Source: Campylobacter corcagiensis (GTDB lineage: Bacteria; Campylobacterota; Campylobacteria; Campylobacterales; Campylobacteraceae). From it: 64,000 nucleotides of DNA. Each line of letters starts with the position of its first letter. Position 1 is the stretch's first letter. The stretch covers positions 868,001 to 932,000 of the forward strand of contig NZ_CP053842.1 of assembly GCF_013201645.1 (NCBI RefSeq). Direction: 5' to 3'. The position numbers and the translations under genes are program-made. Below are positions 19,121-28,758 of this stretch, piece by piece. The notes under the pieces were generated by a model. That model had not been told where the DNA came from, searched no databases, and worked only from the letters and a program-made list of their open reading frames with translations.

Positions 19121-19741
19121 TTGGATAAAGATGACTTTTTACAAAAATTTAAAAAAAGAAATTCAAAAAAACTAAGAAAAAATCTAAACAGTTTAAAAAT
19201 TGCAATAGCTGGGGCTGGTGGTATAGGCTCAAATTTAGCCATCTATCTTGCAAGAGCTGGCATTACTAATTTACATATCATAGACTATGACAGAGTTGAA
19301 ATTTCTAATCTTAATAGGCAGCACTATTTCATAGATGATGTTGGAAAATATAAAGTTGATGCAATAAAAAGCCACCTTCTAAAAGTAAATCCATACATAA
19401 GTGTCACAACTGAAATTATAAAAATCACAAAAGATAATATCTTAGAAATTTTTAAAGACTATGATTTGATTTGTGAAGCTTTTGATGATGAAAAGAGCAA
19501 GTCAATGCTTGTTGATGAAATTTTATCAAATTTTAGTGATAAATTTGTAATATCAACTTCTGGAATGAGCGGAAATATAATAGATGAAAATTTTAAAATT
19601 AGAAAATTTGGAAATAGACTTTTTGTTTGTGGAGATTTAAAAGATGAAAATTTAGAGATTTCAGGTCTTATGGCACCAAAAGTTAGTGCTTGTGCAGCAC
19701 TTTGTGCAAGTGTAGCATTAGAAATTTTACTAAGTAAATAG
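19121..19741 (+). CDS. thiF: ThiF-family adenylyltransferase for ThiS
   Basis: ThiF adenylates the ThiS C-terminus. The 206-residue protein has the nucleotide-binding AGAGGIGSNLA (about residues 31-41), IIDYDRVEISNLNRQ (about 56-70) and an FDDEKSK segment. I do not see the CxxC zinc pairs of E. coli ThiF. It therefore resembles the shorter zinc-less ThiF subgroup often found with thiGH in anaerobes and Campylobacter. The start is TTG directly after the thiS stop. Confidence 0.9.
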   Translation: MDKDDFLQKFKKRNSKKLRKNLNSLKIAIAGAGGIGSNLAIYLARAGITNLHIIDYDRVEISNLNRQHYFIDDVGKYKVDAIKSHLLKVNPYISVTTEIIKITKDNILEIFKDYDLICEAFDDEKSKSMLVDEILSNFSDKFVISTSGMSGNIIDENFKIRKFGNRLFVCGDLKDENLEISGLMAPKVSACAALCASVALEILLSK

Positions 19742-19790
19742 TAGTTGTGATAATATAAAAGGTACTAAATTTAAGATTTAAAGGTTAAAA

Positions 19791-20543
19791 ATGTTAAAGC
19801 TAGGAAACAAAGAATTTCAATCGAGATTTATATTAGGTAGTGGTAAATTTAGCCTTGAGCTAATAAAAAGTGCTATACATAACGCAGGAGCTGAGATTAT
19901 AACTCTTGCTTTAAGACGTGCAAATTTAGGCGGAGCTGAAAATATACTAGATTTTATCCCAGAAAATATCACCATACTTCCAAATACAAGCGGTGCGATA
20001 AATGCTGATGAAGCAGTTAGGATAGCAAAGCTTTCTAAAGAGATAGGTTGTGGAAATTTTATAAAAATTGAAGTTATAAGAGACACTAAATACTTGCTTC
20101 CAGACAATTACGAAACTATAAAAGCTACTGAAAAACTTGCAAATTTGGGTTTTTATCCGCTTGCTTATATGTATCCGGATTTAAATGTTGCAAGAGATTT
20201 AGCAAATGCTGGAGCGGCTGCTGTTATGCCACTAGCTTCACCGATTGGTTCAAATCGCGGACTTTTAACTAAAGAATTTATTCAGATATTGATAGATGAA
20301 ATAGAAGTTCCAATCATAGTTGATGCAGGTATTGGTAACCCTGCACAAGCATGTGAAGTTATGCAAATGGGTGCAGATGCTGTTATGGTAAATACAGCAA
20401 TAGCAACCGCAAGTAACATAAACCAAATGGCAAAGGCATTTAAACTGGCAGTAGAAGCTGGAAGAGAGGCATATCTTGCTGGTTTAGGTAGGATTATAAA
20501 ACAAGCTGATGCAAGCTCACCACTAACTGGATTTTTGGACTAA
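19791..20543 (+). CDS. thiG: Thiazole synthase ThiG
   Basis: ThiG forms the thiazole phosphate ring from DXP, dehydroglycine and ThiS thiocarboxylate. The 250-residue TIM-barrel protein has the family start [17 protein letters not shown], the Schiff-base lysine in FIKIEVIRD (about residue 92), and the C-terminal phosphate-binding [24 protein letters not shown]-like region near 180-205. It follows thiF after 49 nt and has its own AAAGGTTAAAA site. Confidence 0.97.
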   Translation: MLKLGNKEFQSRFILGSGKFSLELIKSAIHNAGAEIITLALRRANLGGAENILDFIPENITILPNTSGAINADEAVRIAKLSKEIGCGNFIKIEVIRDTKYLLPDNYETIKATEKLANLGFYPLAYMYPDLNVARDLANAGAAAVMPLASPIGSNRGLLTKEFIQILIDEIEVPIIVDAGIGNPAQACEVMQMGADAVMVNTAIATASNINQMAKAFKLAVEAGREAYLAGLGRIIKQADASSPLTGFLD

Positions 20544-20546
20544 GAT

Positions 20547-21701
20547 ATGAGAAGTGATTGTATGGAATTCCTTCCGCAAATGGAGCGTATAGATAGCAAC
20601 ATAATGGATGAAGTCTTAAAAGCTAGAGATGATTATAAATGTGAAAATTTTGAAATTTCAGATATTAAAGCAACACTTAGTAAAGATAGAATTTCGTTAA
20701 TTGATCTTAAAATTTTACTTTGTGATAATGCTTTAGTTGTTTTAGAAGATATAGCAAGAAAAGCACGAGAGCTTACAAGGGCAAATTTTGGAAATTCTAT
20801 TAACTTTTTTACTCCACTTTATATCTCAAACTACTGCGATAATGCCTGCGTATATTGTGGTTTTGGGTGCAGTAATAAAATAAAAAGAGTTCATCTAAAC
20901 AGCACTTCTATAGAAAAAGAGTTAATCGCTATCAAAAAAACAGGACTTAATGAAATTTTACTACTAACTGGCGAGAGTCAAACTTACTCAACGCCGTCTT
21001 ATATCGCAAATGCCGCTAAATTAGCTAAAAAATACTTCTCAACCATCGGAGCTGAAGTCTATCCTATGGATACTAAAGATTATAAGCTTTTACACGAAAA
21101 TGGCGTGGATTTTGTCACTATCTTTAACGAAACATATAGCATTAAAAAATATCAAAAAGTCCATATTTCTGGCAATAAAAGAGTATTTCCTTACCGCTTT
21201 AACTCTCAAGAAAGAGCTTTGTTAGCTGGAATGAAAGGAGTTGGCTTTGGTGCACTTTTGGGTCTTGATGATTATAAAAAAGATGCTTTTTCAACTGCTC
21301 TTCATGCAAGTTTAATCCAGAAAAAATATCCACACGCTCAAATTTCTATCTCGGTTCCTCGTCTTCGCCCTACTTTAACAAATTCAAAAATAAATCCAAA
21401 TAGCGTAGATGAAAGACGCCTACTTCAGATAATTTGTGCATACAGAATCTTTTTGCCATTTGCTTCTATAACTATTTCAACAAGAGAGAGTGCTAAATTT
21501 AGAAACGCAGCCATACAAATCGCTGCAAATAAAATTTCAGCAGGAGTTAGCGTTGGCATCGGCACTCACGATGAAACAAACCATGACAAAGGAAGTGAGC
21601 AGTTTGAAATTTCAGATAGTAGGAGTGTTAAAGAGGTCTATGATGACGTACTTAAACTAGGTCTTCAGCCAGTTTTTAAGGACTATGAATTTTTATCATG
21701 A
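20547..21701 (+). CDS. thiH: 2-iminoacetate synthase ThiH (radical SAM)
   Basis: ThiH is the oxygen-sensitive tyrosine lyase that makes dehydroglycine for ThiG, the anaerobic-type route instead of ThiO. The 384-residue protein has the radical SAM cysteine motif C-x3-C-x2-C in NYCDNACVYCGFG (about 92-104). The C-terminal Biotin-synthase-like domain ends with SDSRSVKEVYDDV. It starts 3 nt after thiG and overlaps thiE by 4 nt. Confidence 0.97.
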   Translation: MRSDCMEFLPQMERIDSNIMDEVLKARDDYKCENFEISDIKATLSKDRISLIDLKILLCDNALVVLEDIARKARELTRANFGNSINFFTPLYISNYCDNACVYCGFGCSNKIKRVHLNSTSIEKELIAIKKTGLNEILLLTGESQTYSTPSYIANAAKLAKKYFSTIGAEVYPMDTKDYKLLHENGVDFVTIFNETYSIKKYQKVHISGNKRVFPYRFNSQERALLAGMKGVGFGALLGLDDYKKDAFSTALHASLIQKKYPHAQISISVPRLRPTLTNSKINPNSVDERRLLQIICAYRIFLPFASITISTRESAKFRNAAIQIAANKISAGVSVGIGTHDETNHDKGSEQFEISDSRSVKEVYDDVLKLGLQPVFKDYEFLS

Positions 21702-22234
21702 ATATAGTTTTTGTAACAAATAGCCAACTTTCTAGTCAAAATTTAACTCAAATTTTAAAAACAAAAACTGGCTTTAATAGCGTGATTTTAAGAGAGAATT
21801 TAGAGTATTACAATAAATTTGGAACTAGGATAATAGAAATATGTAAATTAAAAGGGGTAAATTTTATAACTCATAATTTTACAAATTTTGCTATTCAAAA
21901 CTCTCTTAAGAGTATTCACTTTAGCTTTTTAAATTTTAAAAATTTAGATAAACAAATTTTGAAAAATTTTAGCCAGATATTAGTTAGTGTTCACTCTATA
22001 GATGAGCTTAAATTTGCTAAAGAAAACGGCGCAACAGCGGTTATTTATGGAAATATTTTTAAAACGGACTCTCATCCTAAAAAACCAGGAGTTGGCATGG
22101 ATAGCTTAATAAATTTAACAAAACAAACCGATTTAGATGTTTATGCAATAGGTGGCATAAATTCTAAAAATCTAGATAAATTTAGCAACCTTGATATAGC
22201 TGGTATCTGTATGATGAGAGAATTTATGCTATAA
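21698..22234 (+). CDS. thiE: Thiamine-phosphate synthase-like protein (ThiE/TenI family), short
   Basis: The 178-residue protein is the likely coupling enzyme for thiazole and pyrimidine phosphates. The C-terminal half is clearly ThiE/TenI-like: VHSIDELKFAKENGATAVIYGNIFKT, then HPKKPGVG, and YAIGGINSKNL for phosphate binding. The N-terminal part is diverged and the protein is about 30 residues shorter than typical ThiE. The usual pyrimidine-phosphate-binding KDR region is not obvious. It may therefore be a TenI-type (aminase or aromatase) protein rather than a true ThiE. It is last in the thi operon. Confidence 0.72.
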   Translation: MNIVFVTNSQLSSQNLTQILKTKTGFNSVILRENLEYYNKFGTRIIEICKLKGVNFITHNFTNFAIQNSLKSIHFSFLNFKNLDKQILKNFSQILVSVHSIDELKFAKENGATAVIYGNIFKTDSHPKKPGVGMDSLINLTKQTDLDVYAIGGINSKNLDKFSNLDIAGICMMREFML

Positions 22235-22282
22235 AGTTGATATAAACTCTATAAACTTTACTAAATTATTAGCAACTTATGG

Positions 22283-22288
22283 TATAAT
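22283..22288 (+). promoter_or_regulatory. Candidate extended -10 promoter of htpG
   Basis: TGGTATAAT lies 30 nt before the htpG ATG, and AAAAGGAAA at about 22304-22313 is the ribosome site. No HAIR- or CIRCE-like repeat was seen next to it. Confidence 0.7.
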
Positions 22289-22317
22289 CTGCTAAAAATT
22301 TTAGAAAAGGAAACAAA

Positions 22318-24168
22318 ATGACAGAAAAACATGAATTTCAAACAGAGGTAAGTGATTTATTAAATTTAATGATCCACTCACTCTATTCAAACAAGGAAAT
22401 TTTCCTAAGAGAGTTAATATCTAACGCAAGCGATGCGCTTGATAAACTCAACTACTTAACACTAACTGATGATAATTATAAAAGCTTAAACTACACTCCA
22501 AAGATAGATATCAAAATAGATAAAGATGCAAAAACATTAACTATTAGCGATACTGGAATTGGAATGGATAAAGATGAACTTATAAGCTCGCTTGGAACAA
22601 TAGCAAGAAGCGGAACAAAAGGCTTTTTAGCAAACTTAAGTGGAGATGCTAAAAAAGACTCAAATTTAATAGGTCAGTTTGGAGTTGGTTTTTACTCAGC
22701 CTTTATGGTGGCTGATAAAATAGAAGTTTTAAGTAAAAAAGCATTAAATGAAGAAGCAAACTTATGGATAAGTGATGCAAAAGATTTTAGCATTAAACCA
22801 GCTAAAAAAGATACTCACGGAACGCAAATCACACTTCATATGAAAGATGATGAGTTTTTAAACGAGTATAGGATTGAAAATATCATTAAAAAATACTCAA
22901 ACCATATCGCTTATCCAATTTTTATGGATAAAGAGGAATTTATCCCAGCTAAAACTGATGATGAAAGCAAAGAGATAGAGCCGAGTAAAAGCGAAATCAA
23001 AAATACTCAAATAAATAGAGCAAGTGCATTATGGCGAATGCCAAAAAGCTCACTAAAACCAAGTGATTATAATGAATTTTATAAACAAATCAGCCACGAC
23101 AGTGCAGATCCACTACACTATATTCATACAAAAGCAGAAGGAACCTTAGAGTACACTACGCTTTTTTATATACCAAGTGTAGAGCCGTTTGATCTATATA
23201 GGGTTGATTATCAAAGCGGGGTTAAGCTCTATGTAAAAAGAGTTTTTATAACTGATGATGAAAAAGAGCTACTTCCTGTTTATCTAAGATTTATTAGAGG
23301 AATTATAGATGTTGAAGATCTGCCACTTAATATAAGCCGTGAAATTTTACAAGAAAATAGAGTAATGGCGACTGTAAAAGATGCAAGTGTTAAAAAAATA
23401 CTTAGCGAACTTAAAAAAATGATGGATAGCGATAGAGAAAAATATCTAAAATTTTATAATCTTTTTGGCAGAGTTTTAAAAGAAGGGCTTTATGGATTTA
23501 CACCTTATAAAGATGAGATTTTAAATTTAGTACTTTTTAAATCAAGCAAAAGAGATGGTCTTATTAGCCTAAAAGAGTATAAAGAGGCTATGAAAGATGA
23601 CCAAAAAGAGATCTTTTATATAACTGGTAAAAACTCTCAAATGCTTAAAAATTCGCCTCTTTTAGAGAGTTTTAACAAAAAAGAAATTGAAGTTTTGCTT
23701 TGTGATGATGAGATAGATGCTATTGTTATGCCGATGGTTTTTGAGTATGATAAAACCCCTATAAAGCCAGTTTCAAGTGCTAAATTTGAAGAGGAGTTAA
23801 ATCAAGATGATTTTAAAGAACTAACTTCAAAGATAAAACAAGCCTTAAACGATGAAGTAAAAGATGTCCGTGTTACTTCAAGGCTTGATAAATCAGCGTC
23901 TTGCTTAGTCTATGATGAAAACGACCCAGACTTTGCAACACAGCAAATTTTAAAGCAAATGGGACAAGAAAACTTACCAAAAATTTTGCCGATTTTAGAG
24001 ATAAATCCAAATCACGAAATCATTAAAAAACTAAAAGATAATCAAATAATGCTAAATGATGTCTCAAAAGTTCTTTTAGGGATTGCAAAAATTCAAGAAG
24101 GAATTAATTTAGAAAATTCAGATGAATTTGCGAATTTACTAACTAAATTTATAGAAAAAGCGATTTAG
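22318..24168 (+). CDS. htpG: Molecular chaperone HtpG (Hsp90)
   Basis: HtpG is the bacterial Hsp90. The 616-residue protein starts with the GHKL ATPase domain: [16 protein letters not shown] (about 28-43), DTGIGMD (about 80-86) and [11 protein letters not shown] (about 121-131). The middle domain has RRVFI-like KRVFITDD and NISREILQ, and a C-terminal dimerisation domain follows. Full length with no damage. Single gene with its own promoter and terminator. Confidence 0.97.
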   Translation: MTEKHEFQTEVSDLLNLMIHSLYSNKEIFLRELISNASDALDKLNYLTLTDDNYKSLNYTPKIDIKIDKDAKTLTISDTGIGMDKDELISSLGTIARSGTKGFLANLSGDAKKDSNLIGQFGVGFYSAFMVADKIEVLSKKALNEEANLWISDAKDFSIKPAKKDTHGTQITLHMKDDEFLNEYRIENIIKKYSNHIAYPIFMDKEEFIPAKTDDESKEIEPSKSEIKNTQINRASALWRMPKSSLKPSDYNEFYKQISHDSADPLHYIHTKAEGTLEYTTLFYIPSVEPFDLYRVDYQSGVKLYVKRVFITDDEKELLPVYLRFIRGIIDVEDLPLNISREILQENRVMATVKDASVKKILSELKKMMDSDREKYLKFYNLFGRVLKEGLYGFTPYKDEILNLVLFKSSKRDGLISLKEYKEAMKDDQKEIFYITGKNSQMLKNSPLLESFNKKEIEVLLCDDEIDAIVMPMVFEYDKTPIKPVSSAKFEEELNQDDFKELTSKIKQALNDEVKDVRVTSRLDKSASCLVYDENDPDFATQQILKQMGQENLPKILPILEINPNHEIIKKLKDNQIMLNDVSKVLLGIAKIQEGINLENSDEFANLLTKFIEKAI

Positions 24169-24173
24169 CCTTA

Positions 24174-24200
24174 AAAAGAGTAGCTAAAAACTACTCTTTT
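24174..24200. terminator. Terminator hairpin after htpG
   Basis: AAAAGAGTAG and CTACTCTTTT pair perfectly over 10 bp with a 7-nt loop. The flanking A and T runs let it work in both directions. It lies just after the htpG stop. Confidence 0.8.
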
Positions 24201-24329
24201 ATAAATTCATAATTATATTCTTTGCTTACTAGCTTCGCCTTTTAAAATCTCAAGTGCAACTACAATATCCCAAATCTCAGCAGATGCAAGATTAGCAAAA
24301 TTAGATCAAATCAATAACCTTTTCATTGA

Positions 24330-24779
24330 TTATTTTTTCTTATATCCATATTTTTCTATTAACTCTTCTGTATCTACAACTTCGCTTTTTTCTATTTTTT
24401 CATAGTTATATTTCTCTTTTAAAGCTTTCATTCCACCTTGTAAATTAATAATCTTCTCAAAGCCTCTTCCATCCAACATCTTAGCAGCTACACCGCTTCT
24501 ACTACCAGCTTTACAAATAACCCCAATAGGTTTTTTAGGATCTAGCTTTGAACTTAGTACTTGTTTCACAAAAGCGTAATTTAGCGAAGTTTCATCATCA
24601 TTTTTAATAGGAATCCAAATTGCTTTTTCAATATGTCCTTCTAAAAATTCACTTGGAGTTCTAACATCTAGAATTTGTAAATTTTCATCTTCTATGATTT
24701 CAGGCGTGACATCTATATTTATAATATCACCAAATAAAAGAGATGAGCCAAAAACCAAACCAAAAACAACTTTTTTCAT
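24330..24779 (-). CDS. Periplasmic rhodanese-like sulfurtransferase
   Basis: This 149-residue protein has an N-terminal signal peptide (MKKVVFGLVFGSSLLFG, residues 1-17) and a single rhodanese domain (about 20-125). The active-site loop CKAGSR has the catalytic Cys89 and Arg94, so it can carry a persulfide. LDVRTPSEFLEGHI is the family's N-terminal signature. The physiological substrate is unknown. A rhodanese also follows htpG in C. jejuni in my recollection (Cj0519), but here it is convergent with htpG. Confidence 0.9.
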   Translation of the reverse strand: MKKVVFGLVFGSSLLFGDIINIDVTPEIIEDENLQILDVRTPSEFLEGHIEKAIWIPIKNDDETSLNYAFVKQVLSSKLDPKKPIGVICKAGSRSGVAAKMLDGRGFEKIINLQGGMKALKEKYNYEKIEKSEVVDTEELIEKYGYKKK

Positions 24780-24917
24780 TACTACTCCTTCTTTTAAAAA
24801 TATATATTTTTATTATACAAATATATTTTAAATAAAATTTTATTTTTTATAGTTAAAAAATATATAATAATTATATTTTAATTTATGAATTTTAGATTTC
24901 TTTAAAACTTATTGTGA

Positions 24918-24923
24918 TATAAT
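24918..24923 (+). promoter_or_regulatory. Candidate extended -10 promoter of aspA
   Basis: TGATATAAT (TGnTATAAT) lies 29 nt before the aspA ATG; AAAGGAGAAAAG is a strong ribosome site. Only this and a possible minus-strand TATAAT near 24812-24817 (for the rhodanese gene) are visible in the 173-bp divergent spacer. Confidence 0.75.
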
Positions 24924-24952
24924 TACACAAATCTTTAAATAAAGGAGAAAAG

Positions 24953-26362
24953 ATGGCAACAAGAAAAGAACACGATTTTATCGGTGAGTTAGAAATTAGC
25001 GACGATGTCTATTATGGTGTCCAAACTTTTAGAGCGGTTGAAAACTTTAAAATGACTGGAAGACAGATCAAAGACTATCCATTCTTTGTAAAAGCTTTTG
25101 CTCAAATCAAAAAAGCAGCAGCCTTAGCAAATAAAGAAGTTGGAGTTTTATGCCCTGAAAGAGCTGATGCGATAGCAAAAGCAGCTGATAAAATTATCGC
25201 TGGTGAGTATTTAGATCAATTTGTTGTAGATATGATTCAAGGTGGTGCTGGAACATCAACAAATATGAACGCAAACGAAGTTATCACAAATGTTGCGTTA
25301 GAAATTTTAGGTCATAAAAAAGGCGAGTATAAATATCTCCACGCAAATGATCACACAAATTTAGGTCAAAGCACAAACGATACTTATCCAAGTTCTATCA
25401 AAGTTGCAACTTATGCAAAACTAGATGATCTATTAAAAGCTATGGAACTTTTAGTAAGCGAACTTGAGAAAAAAGGCACTGACTTCAAAGATATGATAAA
25501 AATGGGAAGAACAGAACTTGAAGATGCCGTTCCTACCACACTTGGAAATACCTTTAACGCTTTTGCAAGCTATGTAAAAGCTGATATTGAAAACATTAAA
25601 AAAGCAAAAGATTTAATGAGCTATTTAAACATGGGTGCAACAGCTATCGGAACAGGTATCAACTGCCATCCAGATTATAAAAAAGCAGTTCATAAACATC
25701 TTAGCCAAATTACAGGAAATGAGTTTAAACCAGCTGAAAATTTCATAGCTGCTACTCAAGATACAGCTGATTTTGTTCAAGTTAGTGCTAGTTTAAAAAC
25801 AGCTGCTGTAAGACTTTCAAAAATAGCAAATGACTTGAGATTAATGAACTCAGGTCCAAGATGCGGTTTAGCTGAAATCGAACTTCCAAAAATGCAACCA
25901 GGTAGTTCAATCATGCCAGGAAAAGTAAATCCAGTTATAGCTGAAGTTGTTGGTGAGGCTTGCTATGAAGTTATGGGAAATGATGTAACAATCATGCTTT
26001 GTTCAGAAAGAGGAGAGTTTGAACTAAATGCGTTTGAACCAGGAATCGCATATGCACTATTTAACTCACTTGTAGTTTTAGAAAATGCATATATTACCCT
26101 AGCAAACAAAGCTATAAAAGAACTAAAACCAAAACCTGAAAACTGCTTAAATTTAGTTCTTAATTCAGTTGGTATAGTAACTGCCTTTAACCCAGTAATT
26201 GGCTATGAAAACTCAGCATCAATTGCAAAAGAAGCACTTGAAACTGGCAAATCAGTAGGTGATATTGCGATCCAAAGAGGTCTTTTAACAAAAGAAGAAG
26301 TTGATAAACTTCTAGATCCAAAAAGCATGTTAAACCCTCATATGGATCATACTGGTAAATAG
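24953..26362 (+). CDS. aspA: Aspartate ammonia-lyase
   Basis: AspA converts L-aspartate to fumarate and ammonia. The 469-residue protein has the fumarase/aspartase superfamily signature GSSIMPGKVNP (around residue 317), the catalytic mobile loop, and HANDHTNLGQSTND (about 128-141). Aspartase-like start (HDFIGELEISDDVYYGVQTFRA) separates it from fumarase C. Campylobacter uses aspartate as a carbon source and as an anaerobic fumarate source. The next gene, a C4-dicarboxylate transporter, fits this. Confidence 0.97.
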   Translation: MATRKEHDFIGELEISDDVYYGVQTFRAVENFKMTGRQIKDYPFFVKAFAQIKKAAALANKEVGVLCPERADAIAKAADKIIAGEYLDQFVVDMIQGGAGTSTNMNANEVITNVALEILGHKKGEYKYLHANDHTNLGQSTNDTYPSSIKVATYAKLDDLLKAMELLVSELEKKGTDFKDMIKMGRTELEDAVPTTLGNTFNAFASYVKADIENIKKAKDLMSYLNMGATAIGTGINCHPDYKKAVHKHLSQITGNEFKPAENFIAATQDTADFVQVSASLKTAAVRLSKIANDLRLMNSGPRCGLAEIELPKMQPGSSIMPGKVNPVIAEVVGEACYEVMGNDVTIMLCSERGEFELNAFEPGIAYALFNSLVVLENAYITLANKAIKELKPKPENCLNLVLNSVGIVTAFNPVIGYENSASIAKEALETGKSVGDIAIQRGLLTKEEVDKLLDPKSMLNPHMDHTGK

Positions 26363-26370
26363 TAAAAATA

Positions 26371-26392
26371 GCACAAGGATTTTTCCTTGTGC
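26371..26392 (+). terminator. Hairpin between aspA and dcuA
   Basis: GCACAAGG and CCTTGTGC form a perfect 8-bp stem with a 6-nt loop, followed by TTAAATTT. The tail is weak. It may act as a partial terminator that lowers dcuA relative to aspA, or protect the aspA mRNA end. Confidence 0.6.
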
Positions 26393-26414
26393 CTTAAATT
26401 TAAAAGGATTTTTT

Positions 26415-27761
26415 ATGGACGTTTCAATTATTTTACAAATTATTGTTCTATTAGGAGCGATATTTCTAGGTGTTAAGCTAGGTGGTATCGGCATTGGTTA
26501 TGCTGGTGGACTTGGCGTTATAGTTTTAACCATCGGACTTGGCTTAAAAATGGGAAGCATTCCATGGGATGTTATTTTAATCATCGCTTCTGTTATTTCA
26601 GCCATTGGGGCGATGCAAGTTGCTGGAGGGCTTGATTATTTAGTTCAATTAGCTGAAAAAATACTTAGGAAAAACCCAAAACATATAAATTTCCTAGCTC
26701 CAGCTGTAACTTACTTTTTAACAATATTTGCTGGAACAGGTCATACTGCATTTTCTATGATACCAGTTATCGCAGAAGTTGCAAAAGGTCAAAACATTAA
26801 GCCTTCCGTTCCGCTATCAATTGCAGTTGTAGCTTCACAAATAGCAATTACAGCAAGTCCAGTATCAGCTGCAGTTATTTTTATGGCTGGTGATATGGCA
26901 CTTGGTGGGCTTGGAATTTCTTATCCGATACTTCTAGCTATTTGGATTCCAACAACATTTGCAGGTTGTATGGTAACAGCTTTGATTATGAACTTACTTT
27001 GGAAGCAAGATTTAGATAAAGACCCAGTTTATTTAGATAGACTTTCAAAAGGTTTAGTTGCAGCTCCACAAAAAGAAGGAACTTATAAAGAGCTTCCAGC
27101 AGGTGCAAAAACTTCTGTTATTATCTTTTTAGTTGGAATTATCTTAGTTGTTTTATATGCTTCAGCAATTAGCCCTCAATTTAAACTAATCGAAAATGTC
27201 AAACTTCCTAGAGATGGTGCGATTATGAGTATTATGCTTACAATTGGTGCGTTAATTGTTATGATTTGTAAGATTGATGTTGATAAAGTTCCACTTCAAA
27301 GCACATTTAGAAGCGGTATGACTGCTTGTATCTGCGTTTTAGGTGTTGCGTGGCTTGGAGATACTTTTGTATCAAACCACACAGAAGAGATCAAAGGCTT
27401 AGCTGGTGATTTAGTAAGTCAGTATCCTGTATTATTATCAGTAGCGTTATTTTTTGCAAGTATGCTTCTTTACTCACAAGCAGCAACTGCAAAAGCTTTG
27501 GTTCCTACTGTTATAGCAGCCCTTGGATTAACTGCTACAAATAACGGCGATGCTTATATCTTAGTTGCATCATTTGCAGCTGTTTCTGCACTATTTGTTC
27601 TACCAACCTACCCTACACTTCTTGGTGCAGTTCAAATGGACGATACAGGAACAACAAGAATTGGAAAATATGTATTTAACCACGCATTTTTCTTGCCAGG
27701 AGTTTTAGCTATAGCTTTCTCAGTAGGCTTTGGCTTTATTCTAGCACCGATTTTAATGTAA
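26415..27761 (+). CDS. dcuA: Anaerobic C4-dicarboxylate transporter DcuA
   Basis: This 448-residue inner-membrane protein has about 10-12 hydrophobic helices and is an aspartate/fumarate/succinate antiporter. The sequence follows DcuA more than DcuB: IFLGVKLGGIGIGYAGGLG near the start, AMQVAGGLDYLVQ, TYFLTIFAGTGH, and SQIAITASPVSAA. Placed 52 nt after aspA, it would bring aspartate in and export succinate. The aspA-dcuA order is known from C. jejuni. Confidence 0.92.
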   Translation: MDVSIILQIIVLLGAIFLGVKLGGIGIGYAGGLGVIVLTIGLGLKMGSIPWDVILIIASVISAIGAMQVAGGLDYLVQLAEKILRKNPKHINFLAPAVTYFLTIFAGTGHTAFSMIPVIAEVAKGQNIKPSVPLSIAVVASQIAITASPVSAAVIFMAGDMALGGLGISYPILLAIWIPTTFAGCMVTALIMNLLWKQDLDKDPVYLDRLSKGLVAAPQKEGTYKELPAGAKTSVIIFLVGIILVVLYASAISPQFKLIENVKLPRDGAIMSIMLTIGALIVMICKIDVDKVPLQSTFRSGMTACICVLGVAWLGDTFVSNHTEEIKGLAGDLVSQYPVLLSVALFFASMLLYSQAATAKALVPTVIAALGLTATNNGDAYILVASFAAVSALFVLPTYPTLLGAVQMDDTGTTRIGKYVFNHAFFLPGVLAIAFSVGFGFILAPILM

Positions 27762-27797
27762 AATTCGTGCGAATTTAGTTGGGAGCTTTTCCCAACT
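27761..27797 (+). terminator. Tandem hairpins after dcuA
   Basis: Two adjacent inverted repeats: AAATTCG-TG-CGAATTT (27761-27776) and AGTTGGGA-N5-TCCCAACT (27777-27797). The second is the stronger and is followed by AATCAAATTT, without a long T run. Probably terminates aspA-dcuA transcription. Confidence 0.6.
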
Positions 27798-28206
27798 AAT
27801 CAAATTTAGTATAATCTTATAAAAATATACAACCATATAAAATTTAACAAAATTTAAGTTCATTATTCTTAATGATTTTATAAAACCCAATATAAATCTT
27901 ATTAAATTTAAAATTTATACCATTTGAAAACTATTTATATAACTCTAAAAATCTACTTAATTCATAGATTATAAGAGCATCTCTAATAATATCAAATAAA
28001 TTTAATCTTAATATAATTTTGGTATTAAACTATCAAAAGCTTAAAATTTCTAAATGTTAAAACTAGATATAAGTGTATAAATTTAAAAAAGCCCTAAGTT
28101 TTTACTCTTAGGGCTTTGTGGTTATGAACTTTTTGCATTTTTCTAAAATTTCTGAAATTATAACAGAATAGCTCATTAAAACTTCATTTTAAAACTTAAA
28201 ATAAAA
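27798..28206. other. Long AT-rich intergenic region between dcuA and the cytochrome gene
   Basis: The 445 bp between the two genes start with the dcuA hairpins and contain the minus-strand terminator at 28088-28117. Between 27798 and 28087 no open frame, tRNA or repeat was recognised. One TATAAT on the plus strand at 27810-27815 could start a non-coding transcript, but there is no other support. Confidence 0.5.
28088..28117 (-). terminator. Rho-independent terminator of the tor-like operon
   Basis: AAAGCCCTAAG and CTTAGGGCTTT pair perfectly over 11 bp with an 8-nt loop. On the minus strand the stem is followed by TTT AAAT after a continuous run of six T, so it fits the minus-strand cytochrome gene that ends 90 nt upstream. 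Confidence 0.85.
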
Positions 28207-28758
28207 TTACTCTTCCTCTTTTGCAAAGCCATCTTTTGCATGCGCTTCTAAAAATCTTAAAATTCTAGCTTTTTCTTCGTCATTTATCTTTGCAAAATAC
28301 TGCATAGCTGATAAATAAGCATCCCACTCATTCATCAAATGCTCAGCTGGATGATGCCCTGCGTGGCAACTTGTACAAGTATCATAATAAACCAGTTCAA
28401 TTTCCTCCCAAGATGGATACTCTTTATCGGTTAAATCAGAACTTTTTACCAAAAATTTATCACCGCTTTTTGCCTTTTTATCATTTAGCGTTAAAAAGCT
28501 AACTAGTGGCATTCCAGTTGTTGCATCGTTTTTATAAACTAAAACTTTATCATCCATTGCTGAGGCTTCACCTTTTATCTCAATCAAAGAAAACTCATCA
28601 TCTTTTTTTATTAAATTTACAGGTGTTCCTTCATAAATTTCTCCAACAACTGCTTTTGTATCTGGGTCTAATAAATTTGTTTTGATATTATAAATCCACA
28701 TATCTTTTGCAAATGCAAAATTTCCTAAAATTAATGCTAAAAACAGAACTTTTTTCAT
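28207..28758 (-). CDS. Periplasmic monohaem cytochrome c of the TMAO/DMSO-type reductase
   Basis: This 183-residue protein has a signal peptide (residues 1-17, ending FAFA), an SH3-like N-terminal half and one CTSCH haem-binding motif at 128-132. M147 or M152 could be the axial ligand. It overlaps the stop of the molybdoenzyme gene by 1 nt, so the two are coupled. Known parallel: in C. jejuni the S- and N-oxide reductase Cj0264c works with a monohaem cytochrome c Cj0265c. By analogy this protein passes electrons to the reductase. That partner is broken here. Confidence 0.9.
   Translation of the reverse strand: MKKVLFLALILGNFAFAKDMWIYNIKTNLLDPDTKAVVGEIYEGTPVNLIKKDDEFSLIEIKGEASAMDDKVLVYKNDATTGMPLVSFLTLNDKKAKSGDKFLVKSSDLTDKEYPSWEEIELVYYDTCTSCHAGHHPAEHLMNEWDAYLSAMQYFAKINDEEKARILRFLEAHAKDGFAKEEE

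Noticed and set aside
18919-19121. TPP riboswitch before the thiamine genes
   Set aside because: Only 3 nt lie before thiS and none of the TPP aptamer core sequences is visible before thiS or thiG.
27798-28087. Possible small RNA in the dcuA-cytochrome spacer
   Set aside because: A single TATAAT at 27810 without a suitable terminator on the plus strand is not enough.
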